Both the position numbers and the translations under genes were made by a program. Of a stretch of DNA of 64,000 nucleotides, positions 48,066 through 58,798 are shown piece by piece. Below the pieces are notes generated by a model. It saw only the letters and a list, made by a program, of their open reading frames with translations. It had not been told where the DNA came from and searched no databases. The first letter of the stretch is position 1, and every line of letters begins with the position of its first letter. Location: NCBI GenBank assembly GCA_030762895.1, contig CM061070.1, forward strand, positions 101,304,259-101,368,258, read 5' to 3'. Source of the DNA: Sophora flavescens (taxonomy: Eukaryota > Streptophyta > Magnoliopsida > Fabales > Fabaceae).

Positions 48066-49609
48066 GCAAAATTACTTGGACCAGCCCTATTCCGGGCTTT
48101 TGCTTTACCAGCCTTTGCTAGGGCAGTCTGTCTTTTCCTCAGTTTTTTCTTCTGAGATTTCGAAAGGAACACTTCAAAGTTTCCTTGTTTAGACTGATCA
48201 TCAAGGCATTCCTCTTCCACATCATTGTCTTCCTCCTCAGTACCATTACACCAGAATTTAGACACAATCCTAATATCCTGCTGAGCCTGCTGAGGAAGAT
48301 CATGCACTAGTGATGGTATAACTGGATTAATACTTTGGGGAATAGAATTGACATTATGTTCTAAGCCACCCATAGATTCAGAAACATGACTAATAGACTG
48401 CACTCCATTTCCAGTGTTTTCTGCACCAACCATTGGAGTATGAAATCCAGGATCAGGTAAAACTCTTGCTGCCTGAGGGGATTCTGGATGAATTGATTCA
48501 TCATAGTCAGAAGTATTTCCGTCCTCCTGAATTCCTTGTATATTTTCTGCATTATTGACAATCTGTTGCACTACTGCATTATTCATTACTGGAACATCTA
48601 CATTGGTATCAGCCAAAACAATTATAGGAACCTGATTACCACAGTCCACTGGATCCTGACCTGAAACATCCTTTTCACCAATCACAAGATCAGGGAGAAC
48701 CCTATCTACATCCGGTTTCCTGGCAATTGGCTGTTTAGGAATATAAGCAGATTTTGGTTTTTGGATAAGAGGCTGTTCCTTTCGGGGTGCAGGATTGTTA
48801 AGGTTTCTCTTACGTTCCCCAGCAGCATACCCTATCGAGAGGCAGCATGAACAAAAAGAGGGTAGTCTTTCATAGTCGAACGTAACATAGAATGCATGAG
48901 TCTCCCTTTCAACCCTGATACCATTCGGGATAGGTCCAGAGAGATCAATATCAACCAAGATTCTGGCAAAGTGGCCAAAGACTTTGTTTTTTGTAGAATC
49001 ATCTAAAGCAATTGGAGTGCCTATTCCATTTGCAATCTCAAAGAGAATTTTCGGCCTCCAATACTCCATAGGCAGATCATAAATTCTCACCCAGGCTTGA
49101 ACATGGGTCTGTTTTTGAAGATTCGGATTGAAATCTGGACTCCATTGATATAGCCTTAGCATGCCTGGCTGCAGATTCCAGGACCCAACAGCCCAAACGC
49201 TACGCAGATCTTCCAAGGATGCAAAGGTGAATTCATAATATCCTTTTCCTAGAGGAATCATACGCCAATGACCAATCGGGTTCCATAATTTCGATAGCTT
49301 ATCTTTCAAGTCTTGAAGTTTGATAGGCTGATTACCCTTCTGAAGGATCAAACGTCCATGCAGACTATTTTTACTGCTTTCCAATCCAAGCTTGTATTCC
49401 TCCTCCGAGATCTTTATCGAGAAGACATCACCAATCAGTCGTGGCTTAGGTAACTGACTGATGGGAATGTCAAAGGAATTGGAGAGTGCCTGGGCAAAAG
49501 ATTTCTTCTGTGCAGGAAGAGAAGGAGGCGAAGAAGTAGAAGGCAAAGGCAATGGGGCAAGAGGCTGAAGGAAGGGCCATGGGCAAGGACAACCGGAAGC
49601 CATGATCAT
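48062..49609 (-). CDS. LINE ORF1: DUF4283 protein, open but with damaged zinc knuckle
   Basis: 515 codons without a stop. The protein has a proline-rich start, a DUF4283-type domain (LWNPIGHWRMIPLGKGYYEF and DFNPN near residues 80-160), a long acidic linker and a lysine-rich SQKKKLRKRQ tail, the same plan as ORF1 of the other LINE. The knuckle that reads CX2CX4HX4C there reads C-SC-C-LSIG-Y-AAGE-R here, so the His and last Cys ligands are replaced by Tyr and Arg. It probably bound LINE RNA. As an open frame in a dead element it may be only recently damaged. Confidence 0.85.
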   Translation of the reverse strand: MIMASGCPCPWPFLQPLAPLPLPSTSSPPSLPAQKKSFAQALSNSFDIPISQLPKPRLIGDVFSIKISEEEYKLGLESSKNSLHGRLILQKGNQPIKLQDLKDKLSKLWNPIGHWRMIPLGKGYYEFTFASLEDLRSVWAVGSWNLQPGMLRLYQWSPDFNPNLQKQTHVQAWVRIYDLPMEYWRPKILFEIANGIGTPIALDDSTKNKVFGHFARILVDIDLSGPIPNGIRVERETHAFYVTFDYERLPSFCSCCLSIGYAAGERKRNLNNPAPRKEQPLIQKPKSAYIPKQPIARKPDVDRVLPDLVIGEKDVSGQDPVDCGNQVPIIVLADTNVDVPVMNNAVVQQIVNNAENIQGIQEDGNTSDYDESIHPESPQAARVLPDPGFHTPMVGAENTGNGVQSISHVSESMGGLEHNVNSIPQSINPVIPSLVHDLPQQAQQDIRIVSKFWCNGTEEEDNDVEEECLDDQSKQGNFEVFLSKSQKKKLRKRQTALAKAGKAKARNRAGPSNFA

Positions 49610-49654
49610 GCAAACCCTAGAGTTTCATGCAACCTTAAAAGAATATATATATAT

Positions 49655-49914
49655 ATATAAATATATAATAGATATATCTATCTATCTATCATATCTTTAT
49701 ATTCTAAATCGAATAATACTTTCTATTCATATTAATAATTCCTATTTCTCTTATTTTATATATATATATATATATATAATATACAATACAATTTATATTA
49801 TTTATATAATATTTAATGGAATATTTTCAAATTATTCTACAATTTATTTTAATGTGCCTCACAATCCGAAAGAATTCGATTCCGGGGGGGAGGGGGGGGG
49901 GGGGGTCATTTCCA
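49655..49914. other. AT-rich plastid spacer with G runs, between LINE and psbZ
   Basis: TA-rich microsatellite-like sequence (49644-49800) and then G7-A-G14 at 49884-49905. This is the trnG-psbZ side of the plastid spacer and has no gene. The G runs may be slippage products or assembly errors. Confidence 0.6.
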
Positions 49915-50100
49915 TTAGATGAGAGAATTAAGAATACCCACTAGAAAGACCAATCCAAACCATAATGATGTACCGGAAAATACAACATTTTTGTTACTTG
50001 ACCAACCATCAGGAGAAGCAAATACAAAAGGTACACTAATCAATAAAATGGATGAAGTAGCAATTAATTCAAAAACGGTCAATTGGAAAGCAATAGTGAT
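49915..50100 (-). pseudogene. psbZ: psbZ (photosystem II subunit Z), start codon lost
   Basis: The frame TIAFQLTVFELIATSSIL to LVGILNSLI matches PsbZ, a two-helix thylakoid protein that helps link antenna to the photosystem II core. The position of the initiator reads ATC (50098-50100) instead of ATG, and the stop comes one codon earlier than usual. Both membrane helices are otherwise readable, with an Ala to Glu change in the first. Confidence 0.9.
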
Positions 50101-50451
50101 GTTTCTTATCCTCCAATTTACCAACAAAAGAACTATACCATTTGATCCCCCCCTTATGGACAAAAAGTTTGTAATAAAAAACGCATTTATGGAGGGTTTT
50201 ATCATGAATCCATTGATTTTATATGACTTATCCCCCCCTCGAGGCATGGCTTGAGGGTCGTTTTTTTTTTTTACATCACAAAAGGGCATGCTGGATCATG
50301 CATGTATATCTATATATATAGTATACACGGATAGAAAAATAGACCAATCGATTCACACCGGATAACTTTACCATAGAAAGATAATAAGGGTATCTATTGA
50401 TATGGTCATGTTCTATTCAGTGGAATAAAGATAAAATAGAAATTAGCTTTT

Positions 50452-50544
50452 GGAGAGATGGCTGAGTGGTTGATATCTCCTGTCTTGAAAACTGGTATAG
50501 TTCGAAACAAAGAACTATCGAGGGTTCGAATCCCTCTCTCTCCT
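50452..50544 (+). tRNA. trnS-UGA: tRNA-Ser (UGA), plastid type
   Basis: A 93-base class II tRNA. The acceptor stem GGAGAGA pairs with TCTCTCC, the anticodon is UGA in TCTTGAAAACT, and the long variable arm and T-arm GGGTTCGAATCCC are intact. It lies between psbZ and psbC in opposite orientation, as in plastomes. Confidence 0.95.
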
Positions 50545-50758
50545 TTTGGTCGACGAATGGATTATTTTATTGGTTTTGGTTGTTTTTTTTCGGGATCGGC
50601 TATACCACCACTTAGTCGAGCCCGAAAAAAAAAAGATTAGATATTAGATATAAATGAGTTGAAAATAAAATACTTTTTCAATATGACCTGCTAAACTCAA
50701 CCCTAATATGTATGATGAAATCAAAGTGATTCTTACTTCAAGAATTGGATCTCATGTC

Positions 50759-52183
50759 TCAATTAAGAGGAGTCATGGAAAGAACAAGTTCAAAATCTCG
50801 ATCAATTCCTTTTTCAAATCCTGTGGTAGCTGTGCGAGCTCTTCCTGCGTGCCATAAATGACCTACGAATAGGAAGAATCCTAGAACAAAATGAGAAGTA
50901 GCTAACCAACTTCTAGGAGAGACATAATTGACTGCATTGATCTCTGTAGCTACGCCACCCACAGAATTTAAAGAACCTAAAGGAGCATGAGTCATATATT
51001 CTGCGGAACGACATTCTTTCCAAGGCTGTATGTCTTTTTTCAGTCTACTCAAGTCCAAACCCATTGGGACCCCTTAGAGGTTCTAACCAGGGAGCACGCA
51101 GATCCCAAAAACGCATAGTTTCTCCCCCAAAAATTACTTCTCCCATCGAGGAACGCATTAGATATTTACCTAAACCGGTAGGTCCCTGAGCAGATCCTAC
51201 GTTAGCCCCAAGACGTTGGTCTCTAACTAGAAAAGTAAATGCTTGAGCTTGAGAAGCTTCTGGTCCAGTGGGCCCATAAAACTCACTAGGATAAGCGGTA
51301 TTATTAAACCAGACAAAGCAACAAGCAATAAAACCAAAAACAGATAGAGCACCTAAAATATAAGACAAGTAAGCTTCTCCAGACCATACAAGTGCACGCC
51401 GATCCCACGTAAAAGGTTTGGTTAAGATATGCCAAATTCCACCAAATATACAAATGGAACCCAGCCATACATGCCCTCCAATTATATCTTCCAAGTCATC
51501 CACACTAACAATTCACCCTTCTCCTCTAAAAGGTGATTTTAGTAAATAACCAAATATAATACTTGGACTAAGGGTCAAATTGGTAATTTTTCTTACATCT
51601 CCCCCCCCCCCCGGGGCCCAGGTATCATATATACCCCCAAAATAAAGAGCCTTGAATACTAGAAGAAAAGCACCTATACCTAACAAGATTAAGTGAATAC
51701 CCAAAATTGTAGTCATTTTATTTCTATCTTTCCATACATAACCGAAGAAGGGAAAAGATTCTTCAAGAGTCTCAGGTCCCAGAAGTGCATGATAAATACC
51801 GCCAAAGCCCTATACTGCAGAGGAAATTAAGTGAAGTACTCTAGACACAAAGTATGGAAAGGTGTCTATAACTTCTCCCCCAGGACCTACCCCCAACCTA
51901 AAGTAGCTAGATGTGGAAGAAAAATTAAGCCTTGTTCATACATGGGCTTCTCGGGTACGAAATGAGCCACTTCAAATAGGTTCATTGCTTCGGCCCATAA
52001 TACTATTAATCCGGTATGGGTTACATGAGCCCCCAGCAGTTTACCAGATAAATTGATAAGTCGGGCATTCCCAGCCCACCAAGCGAAACCGGTAGTTTCT
52101 TGGTCACGACCAGTTAAAGCTAAAGTTCCATTAAAGAGCGTTTCCACTTGGTAGAACCTCCTCAGGGAATATAAGGTTTTCAT
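50759..52183 (-). pseudogene. psbC: psbC (photosystem II CP43), several disruptions
   Basis: Full-length homology to CP43, the chlorophyll-binding inner antenna of photosystem II, from MKTLYSLRRFY at 52183 to LSMTPLN and TGA at 50759. Breaks seen: a missing G in the run after LATLGW near 51890 shifts the frame; TAG at 51810-51812 falls in the SAVLGFGG segment (TTG to TAG); a 12-C run at 51601-51612 lies at the PGGGD segment; and TGA at 51513-51515 replaces the Trp of GEGWIVSVDD. The start lies inside the end of psbD, the usual plastid overlap. Confidence 0.95.
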
Positions 52184-53192
52184 GAGGCTGATCTTGAGCC
52201 GCCATCCACGCACGAATACCTTCGTTTAAGAGAATATTTTTGGTGTAGAAAGTCTCAAATTCAAGATCTTCCGTTGCGCGGATTTCTTGAGAAACGAAGT
52301 CATAAGCACGTAGGTTCAAGGCCAGACCAACTACTCCAAGAGCACTCATCCATAAACCAGTTACAGGTACAAATAACATAAAGAAATGTAACCAACGTTT
52401 ATTGGAAAAAGTAACCCCAAAGATTTGGGACCAAAAGCGGTTAGCGGTGACCATTGAATAAGTTTCTTCAGCTTGGGTTGGGTTAAAAGCACGGAATGTA
52501 TTTGCGCCATCACCATCTTCAAATAAAGTATTTTCCACGGTAGCACCATGAATAGCGCATAGTAGGGCAGCGCCCAATACACCAGCAACTCCCATCATAT
52601 GAAATGGGTTCAATGTCCAATTATGAAATCCTTGGAAAAAGAGGATGAATCGAAATATAACTGCTACACCAAAACTGGGCGCAAAGAACCAACCAGACTG
52701 ACCCAGTGGATAAATCAGGAATACAGAAACAAAAACAGCAATTGGACCAGAAAATGCAATTGCATTATAAGGCCGTAATTGAACAGATCGAGTAAGTTCA
52801 AATTGACGTAACATGAAACCTATTCATCCGAAAGCACCATGGAGAGCAACAAAAGTCCATAGACCACCTCATTGACACCAACGGGTAAAATCTCCTTGTG
52901 CTTCCGGACCCCATAGTGACAACAAAGAGTGTGCTAAACTATTAGCAGGAGTCGAGACTGCAGCGGTTAAGAAGTTGCAGCCCTCCAAATAGGAACTTGC
53001 CAATCCATGAGTATACCATGAAGTTACAAAGGTTGTACCCGTAAACCAACCCCCCAAGGCGAAATAGGCGCAAGGAAAGAGTAATAGACCGGACCAACCC
53101 ACAAAAACGAAACGGTCCCTCCGTAACCAGTCATCCATAATATCAAATAAATCATTTTCATCTTTGGTAAATTTACCAAGAGATATAGTCAT
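52131..53192 (-). pseudogene. psbD: psbD (photosystem II D2 protein), two nonsense codons
   Basis: The length is exactly 354 codons, the normal D2 size, from MTISLGKFTKDEN to LPSGNAL. D2 with D1 forms the photosystem II reaction centre. In-frame TGA codons at 52869-52871 (after FTRWCQ) and 52824-52826 (after HGAFG) interrupt it without any indel. The 53-base overlap with psbC is kept. Confidence 0.95.
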
Positions 53193-54413
53193 AGTGATCC
53201 TCCTATTCAACTATTTCAACCATTTCCGAACACGTCATAACATTTTCAAGGATGGGACCTTTGAGGCTTTTCTCATTTATGTGAGATTTTTTTCTTGTAG
53301 GCACTTCCCTTCTTTTCTAATTGGTTTCGAATAAAAAAAATCATTTATTATTGATACCTAGGTCAAATCCATAAACTCAATTTGGTTATTCCTTTCTATT
53401 TTTAAAAATCCCTGAAGTCATGAATCATCAATTGTCTTACGACCCATACGATAGATAAATTTTTAAAGAACTATTCAAGAAATAAATGAAAAAACTCTTT
53501 TCTCGCTGTCACTACCACAGTGGATTCCCAAGACATATTCCTATCCTTTCATCAAATAATCTCTTATTCTTGAATATTGTTTGTGAAATTGATAAAAATA
53601 AATAGATTTATATATTCTTTGATTTTATATGTCTAGGAAACTACTACAGGTACAGGATCATATATTTGATTACTTTCTATTTTACATTTTTTTATTTTAT
53701 TGTCTTCTTTGTTCTATTTTCCTTTCTTTCAGATTACTAAAAAAAAAACTCCCTATAATTTTTTTTTGCAGATCGAGGTAAGAAATAAACTTCCAATATT
53801 TTTTTTTTTATCGGTCAGCTTATTGAATATTGGATTGAATTTATTTAAGAATAAGAGACTGTAAGTGAAAAAGTCTCTTCTTTCTCGTATCCATTAATTG
53901 TCCGAAAATATCGTATGCATCGATATGAAAAGAAGATATTTGCTATGATATGTGAAGCCATGATTTGATGGATTTATTTTTCTATAAAAATATCTTATCT
54001 TATAGAAATAAAAAATAGAAATGTAAATTGATCTTTTTTTATTTTCTTGTTTTCAAAAATAAACAATATTTAAAATAAAAATGACTTGTATGTTGGAACT
54101 TGGAATAAGCCCCTCCGTGTGGAGGGGGAATAGCAATTTATTCCTGTAGAACCTCTAGGAACAAGACAAGACGATTTAATCGGAAATATCGACAGATTTT
54201 TACGGAGTCCAAACTAAAGAAGTATTAAAAAAAAAGATCCACTGCTCGAATCTCATCTCTATCGAATTTGACTATCAGAATAGTGGATAGAGTTATGATT
54301 CAATGGGTTAGGTCCACTTACTTTTGATTTTATAATATTTTCAATTTTTTTATTGGAATAATCGAAAAAATCGAAATATTTGGCATTTAAGGGAGTTATC
54401 ATTATTTATTATC
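53193..54413. other. Plastid psbD-trnT spacer
   Basis: 1.2 kb of AT-rich spacer, upstream of psbD. In plastids this spacer holds psbD promoters, including a light-responsive one, but I cannot point to its boxes here. A short perfect hairpin (cccctcc-gtgt-ggagggg) lies at 54110-54127. No gene is seen. Confidence 0.6.
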
Positions 54414-54535
54414 TTTTTTTTCAATAAAGGCTATGACTTGCAAAGGCATCTCTAAAACAGAAGGCATCCCAACTATGTTGGCACCCCAACTACTAACAAT
54501 CATCTGCCAGAAGCCAACAATAAATATAATAATAA
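54414..54535 (-). mobile_element. 5'-truncated LINE 3' end in the plastid spacer
   Basis: A T run (54414-54421, poly-A on the minus strand) is followed by aaaggcatctctaaaacagaag and gttggcacc...catctgcc. These match, in order, the LINE 3' untranslated region at 33443-33530 (gaggcatgcaaaagcatcac, gttggcacc, catctgcag). Only about 120 bases are present, as in dead-on-arrival LINE insertions. No target duplication could be recognised. Confidence 0.65.
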
Positions 54536-54741
54536 AAACGCTCCACTTTCTAATCAGAATTACTTTACTATATTCGAACTCATTAGAATGATAACGATAA
54601 CTTATTCTAATTCATAATTCCATTTGCAAATGATATTTTCCGATTCCTGAGTTTTTTTTATTACAAATATCAACAATATCTCTATTCTTCCTTCAAATAG
54701 GAATACTACTCATGGAGTTTTATAAAAAGAAAAGTAAAAAA

Positions 54742-54813
54742 AGCCCCTTATCGGATTTGAACCGATGACTTATGCCTTACCATGGCGTTACTCTACCACT
54801 GAGTTAAAAGGGC
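54742..54813 (-). tRNA. trnT-GGU: tRNA-Thr (GGU), plastid type
   Basis: A 72-base tRNA beginning GCCCTTTTAACTCAG, anticodon GGU in CATGGTAAG, T-arm CGGTTCAAATCCG. It is upstream of psbD as in plastomes. Confidence 0.95.
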
Positions 54814-55450
54814 CTTGTTTGATTCAATTACTGTCCTGAATAATGACCTAGACAATATGAGTCTAGTACATATATTTGTTACTGCATATACTTCTTATAT
54901 AGATAAGATTAGAATATATGTACATAGATTTATCCACATAGCGACTCATTAAGGAACAATAAATTGGATTTACCTAGTAATATAGAATATAGTTAATAAA
55001 ATGGTTTAGTTATATTGGATTGGATAAATATCAAAGTAATGAATGGAATGAATTGAATTATTGCACGATTCGAATTGAAGTCCTCATCATAACGTAATTC
55101 ATTTGATTAATACATAGACATAGAACCACAAATTAAAATATTTCATCGACTCATTGATAAATGGATTCAATTTGTACTGTCCCTCAACCAAATTCTTATT
55201 TATTGAAAAAAAAATTTCAATAACTTGTTGATCCCTATCCTTCTTACCCGATTTCCATATTGATTATCGTTTTTTATTTCCCACCTTAGTGTGAAATGGA
55301 AATATACCTACCGAATCTTAACAACATAATGAATCAAACAATTCTATGGAATTTTGAAAGATCCTTCTGATCGAATCATATCATTTATATTGACAATTTC
55401 AAAAAATTATTCATACTATCAATATAGTAGAATGGCGGTCAGGCAAGTAT
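54814..55450. other. Plastid trnT-trnE spacer
   Basis: AT-rich spacer of normal plastid character. No gene or element is recognised. Confidence 0.6.
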
Positions 55451-55523
55451 GCCCCCATCGTCTAGTGGTTCAGGACATCTCTCTTTCAAGGAGGCGGCGG
55501 GGATTTGACTTCCCCTGGGGGTA
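55451..55523 (+). tRNA. trnE-UUC: tRNA-Glu (UUC), plastid type, T-loop altered
   Basis: A 73-base tRNA (GCCCCCATCGTCTAGTGG start), anticodon UUC in CTTTCAAGG. In plastids it also serves tetrapyrrole synthesis. The T-loop reads GATTTGAC where GATTCGAC is expected, a C-to-T change at a normally invariant base. Confidence 0.95.
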
Positions 55524-55583
55524 GGTTACTATGAAAGGAAGTTGATCATGGATTATCAATAAAGACTGAAATTGATTTTTCCT

Positions 55584-55667
55584 GGGTCGATGCCTGAGCG
55601 GTTAATGGGGACGGACTGTAAATTCGTTGGCAATATGTCTACGCTGGTTCAAATCCAGCTCGGCCCC
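55584..55667 (+). tRNA. trnY-GUA: tRNA-Tyr (GUA), plastid type
   Basis: A class II tRNA, GGGTCGATGCCTGAGCGG start, anticodon GUA in CTGTAAAT, T-arm GGTTCAAATCC. The 3' end reads GGCCCC before A, one C more than expected at the discriminator position. Confidence 0.93.
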
Positions 55668-56134
55668 ATAATTTGTCGATCCACCATGAAATGATATAAC
55701 CCATTTGCTATTCTCCGGAAATTCCCAAAGTACCCTGATACGAAAGAATCAAAATATGATACATCCCCAACGCTATTTATATATATTTTTTATTACGTAC
55801 TTATTCCACAAATACAAATTCGGATCTTGCTAATGATCTAGATTCATATCAGGATATATAAGTATAAAGTCTAAGGAAAGGATTCAAGTAAATAAAAAAA
55901 GTCTCTTTTTTATTTTCATTGATTCATATTTTTTATTTTTAAATCGATTCGGAAATAACAAAAATGAATTACGAGTAATCCGTGTCGGTTTCGCTAAAGT
56001 GCATATCATATCCATTTAGATCTCAATATATAAAAAAGTCCCGCCTCTGTGTCAGTTACAGTACAACGATTCAAATTTTAAATGAAAAAAGAAAGGGAAA
56101 TCATAAGAATATGTATGATGTACACTTTTTCCCT
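55668..56134. other. Plastid trnY-trnD spacer
   Basis: AT-rich spacer, no gene seen. The short frames here overlap trnD and are shadows. Confidence 0.6.
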
Positions 56135-56208
56135 GGGATTGTAGTTCAATTGGTCAGAGCACCGCCCTGTCAAGGCGGAAGTTGCGGGTTCGAGCCCCGT
56201 CAGTCCCG
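56135..56208 (+). tRNA. trnD-GUC: tRNA-Asp (GUC), plastid type
   Basis: A 74-base tRNA, GGGATTGTAGTTCAATTGG start, anticodon GUC in CCTGTCAAGG, T-arm CGGGTTCGAGCCCCG. It completes the trnE-trnY-trnD cluster. Confidence 0.96.
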
Positions 56209-56625
56209 ATAGATACAAATCCAAAAAAACCCCAATTCTCGTGTGTGAAGGGGAATAAAATAACAAACATAATCTCATTCCTTACGGGGATCCCATCCCT
56301 TTTTTTAAGAGGTAAGTAAAGGTTCCGGCGAAGAAAGAAAAAAAACTTGTAAAAAAAGAAAAGGAATTACTGATTGCTTCAGAAATAAGAAGAAAGAAGA
56401 TTTTTGAATTTGGTATGGATAAAAGATCTTCCTATGTTATACTATTCTATTCAATTCTCGATGATGTATTGATGTGATAGGTCAGATATTGTTATTCATG
56501 ATATTGATCCGATTTGATATCATTGAGATGTCATTTTGAATTTACCGACGAAAGATTTATCATCTTTATGGGATCAAATCCCGAGTTATTTAGTGGAAAT
56601 TAAAGAGAAATAAAACATAGAGATT

Positions 56626-56730
56626 ATGGAAGTAAATATTCTCGCATTTATTGCTGCTGCATTGTTCATTCTAGTTCCTATTGCCTTTTTACTTATAATT
56701 TATGTAAAAACGGTAAGTCAAAGTGACTAA
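56626..56730 (+). CDS. psbM: psbM (photosystem II subunit M), NUPT copy with open frame
   Basis: 34 residues starting MEVNILAFIAAALF and ending KTVSQSD. This is the single-helix PsbM at the photosystem II dimer interface, at normal length. It differs from the common plastid form at a few positions (as I recall it). The frame is intact, but it is short and inside a decaying insertion, so expression is unlikely. Confidence 0.92.
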   Translation: MEVNILAFIAAALFILVPIAFLLIIYVKTVSQSD

Positions 56731-57992
56731 TTTTACTTAATTATAACTTCTTAATTCTTACCAATGCAATGGTTGAATAAAAAAAAAGGGGATTTCAATT
56801 CTTAGTCTTAAATAGGATGGTCGGACTAGAATAGAATCAGTAGAATTCTATGAAAGAAATCCTTGATAGTATGGTAGAAAGAAATAGATTTGATTTCTTT
56901 CTACCATACTTTACTTTCTATTATTTTAATGTATCGAATTTTATTCTTTCTATATATAAAAAAAATAGAGATTTAATATAGATTAATCTAGAATATATAT
57001 CCTCCTATTCATATATAGAGAGTCTATATGCCATATATATAATGTACATAGCATAGTGTCCCAATTTTTTGTTCTTTGTTTCATCCATTTGATTTGTATT
57101 GGTTCCACTGAAATAATCAAAAAACACCTCTTATTCTTTCGCTTCGAGTTTATAATTTTTTTTTTTCAATACCAAACCAATCCCGGTATTATAAAAAAGA
57201 AGAAGAAGAAGAAAGTAATCTTTTTAGCATTCCGAAGACGCAATTGATGAAATAGAGTTGTAATTAAATAGTTGACAGATGATCCGGGACGGGGGTTCTA
57301 TGAAAAACTTTTTCGTATTTCGAAAGGATTGGTGGTAAATAAAAAACCATAACCTATTTTTAACGTTTGAATCATGATATGAGATGAGTTCAATCAAGCA
57401 TAAATCCAATTTAATTTCGAACCTAAAATACAAATAATAAAATAAAACAAGCGATAAGGTAAACACGTAATATGGGTATTCGTCTAAGGCAACGGCAATA
57501 TCTTACGAGTAATATCGCCTTAGACAACTACTATGTCTATTTTGTTTCCTATAGACAAGACATTGTGTATCCACTTAATAATTAATAACAGAACTATTTT
57601 CTTTATTTTATCTCTTTGAAAAAAAAAAGCAGGGGACAAAAAAAATAGAGTAGGGGGGTCTGCGGTTCTCGATTTTCCATATATAACTTTGCTAAGAGCC
57701 AGTTCATCACAATATAAAAATCTTAGGAACAATTCGTAAGGAATAAGATTCAATTTATTTGAATTCCCTTGACTTTCAAAATAAAAACATGGGAATAATT
57801 CAAATATTTGTTTGATTTAAAGAGTATTTTCTATTCTATTTCTATATTATCCCTAGAATACATTACACCACTAGAATACAGTAGAATTCTGAAATGCAGA
57901 TATATTTGAATTCAATAGTTAAAAAAATTTCGGAACCTAAATTATAAAACCAATTGATACAGTTTGATCACTTAACTCAATTAGAAATACTA
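56731..57992. other. Plastid psbM-petN spacer
   Basis: 1.26 kb of AT-rich sequence without a recognisable gene. The open frames at 57056-57247 and 57224-57753 lack family resemblance. A perfect inverted pair (ctttctaccatac/gtatggtagaaag) at 56870-56911 could form a hairpin. Confidence 0.6.
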
Positions 57993-58082
57993 TTAGAGTC
58001 CACTTCTTCCCCAAACTACGAGGGAAAGGGAAAATGTAAAAACTACCATTAAAGCAGCCCAAGCAAGACTTATTATATCCAT
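57993..58082 (-). CDS. petN: petN (cytochrome b6f subunit VIII), NUPT copy with open frame
   Basis: 29 residues, MDIISLAWAALMVVFTFSLS to VVWGRSGL, the normal length for PetN, a single-helix subunit of the cytochrome b6f complex. The frame is perfect. Its 5' flank should lead to trnC and rpoB, but here trnF follows within 240 bases. Confidence 0.95.
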   Translation of the reverse strand: MDIISLAWAALMVVFTFSLSLVVWGRSGL

Positions 58083-58319
58083 GTCAATTTTGTCTCCTAT
58101 CTCTATCAATCTGAAGGAATTATTTTATTATTGTTCACTAATTCTTCTTGTATTATTTTTTTTTTGTATTATTGACTAAGAATACTATTAAGAATAGTAG
58201 AATATTAGTAGATTCGCTGGTACAGAGTCAAAAAGGGATTTTGGGCTAACACCATTGACGAAATGAAATAATTCAAGAAATCAAATTAGAACATCTAACA
58301 AGTTCTTATCTAATTTGTG
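58083..58319. other. Junction between two non-adjacent plastid segments
   Basis: The petN upstream flank is joined to the trnF downstream flank. In usual plastomes petN is followed by trnC-rpoB and trnF by ndhJ. The exact breakpoint is not visible by eye in this AT-rich stretch. Confidence 0.7.
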
Positions 58320-58392
58320 TGCCAGGAACCAGATTTGAACTGGTGACACGAGGATTTTCAGTCCTCTGCTCTACCAGCTGAGCTATCCTGAC
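58320..58392 (-). tRNA. trnF-GAA: tRNA-Phe (GAA), plastid type
   Basis: A 73-base tRNA, GTCAGGATAGCTCAGCTGG start, anticodon GAA in CTGAAAATCC, T-arm CCAGTTCAAATCTGG. It is followed upstream by trnL-UAA, the standard trnL-trnF pair. Confidence 0.96.
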
Positions 58393-58798
58393 CGACCATT
58401 CTTGTCTTGGCGTGACGCACCAGCCCCCAATTTTAAGAGATTACTTGAGTATATGTCAACAAGTCTATCTATGTAAACTGAAAAAAAAAGACTTTTTGTT
58501 TTCATTTTTATTTTTTAGTTTCCGTAGTAGTAATCATTGTGTATTGTATTATTGTTAATCATTCATATGAGGATTCCTTGCTCAAGCATAAGATGTTCAT
58601 TTAAACGTTTATCATAAAAAATTGTATGTGTATAATATATATTATATTATTACATATTCCAATACTTCTGATTGTGATAAGAAAAAGAAAAATTACACCC
58701 CGATTCATTTGTAAAAGAATAAACTGAATAAGACACGTAACGAATTAAAAAAGAGGATTTAGGATAAATAATTAGATTAGAGAGTTAACCAATATTTT

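Larger units (their letters stand above)
33433..49634 (-). mobile_element. LINE inserted in the NUPT, minus strand, itself interrupted by CACTA
   Basis: The element reads right to left: 5' end at 49634, ORF1, ORF2, then a poly-A tail seen as a T run at 33433-33442. The 14 bases ttaaaagaatatat flank both ends (33419-33432 and 49635-49648), a target-site duplication typical of target-primed insertion. Without the 10.3-kb CACTA insert it is about 5.9 kb and close to full length. It lies between plastid trnG-GCC and psbZ, so it entered after the plastid DNA reached the nucleus. Confidence 0.93.

Noticed and set aside
55982..56278. 76- and 66-residue frames around trnD
   Set aside because: They are translations across the tRNA gene (a common false protein call) and not coding.
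57056..57753. Three frames in the psbM-petN spacer
   Set aside because: This is an intergenic plastid spacer; none matches a plastid gene.
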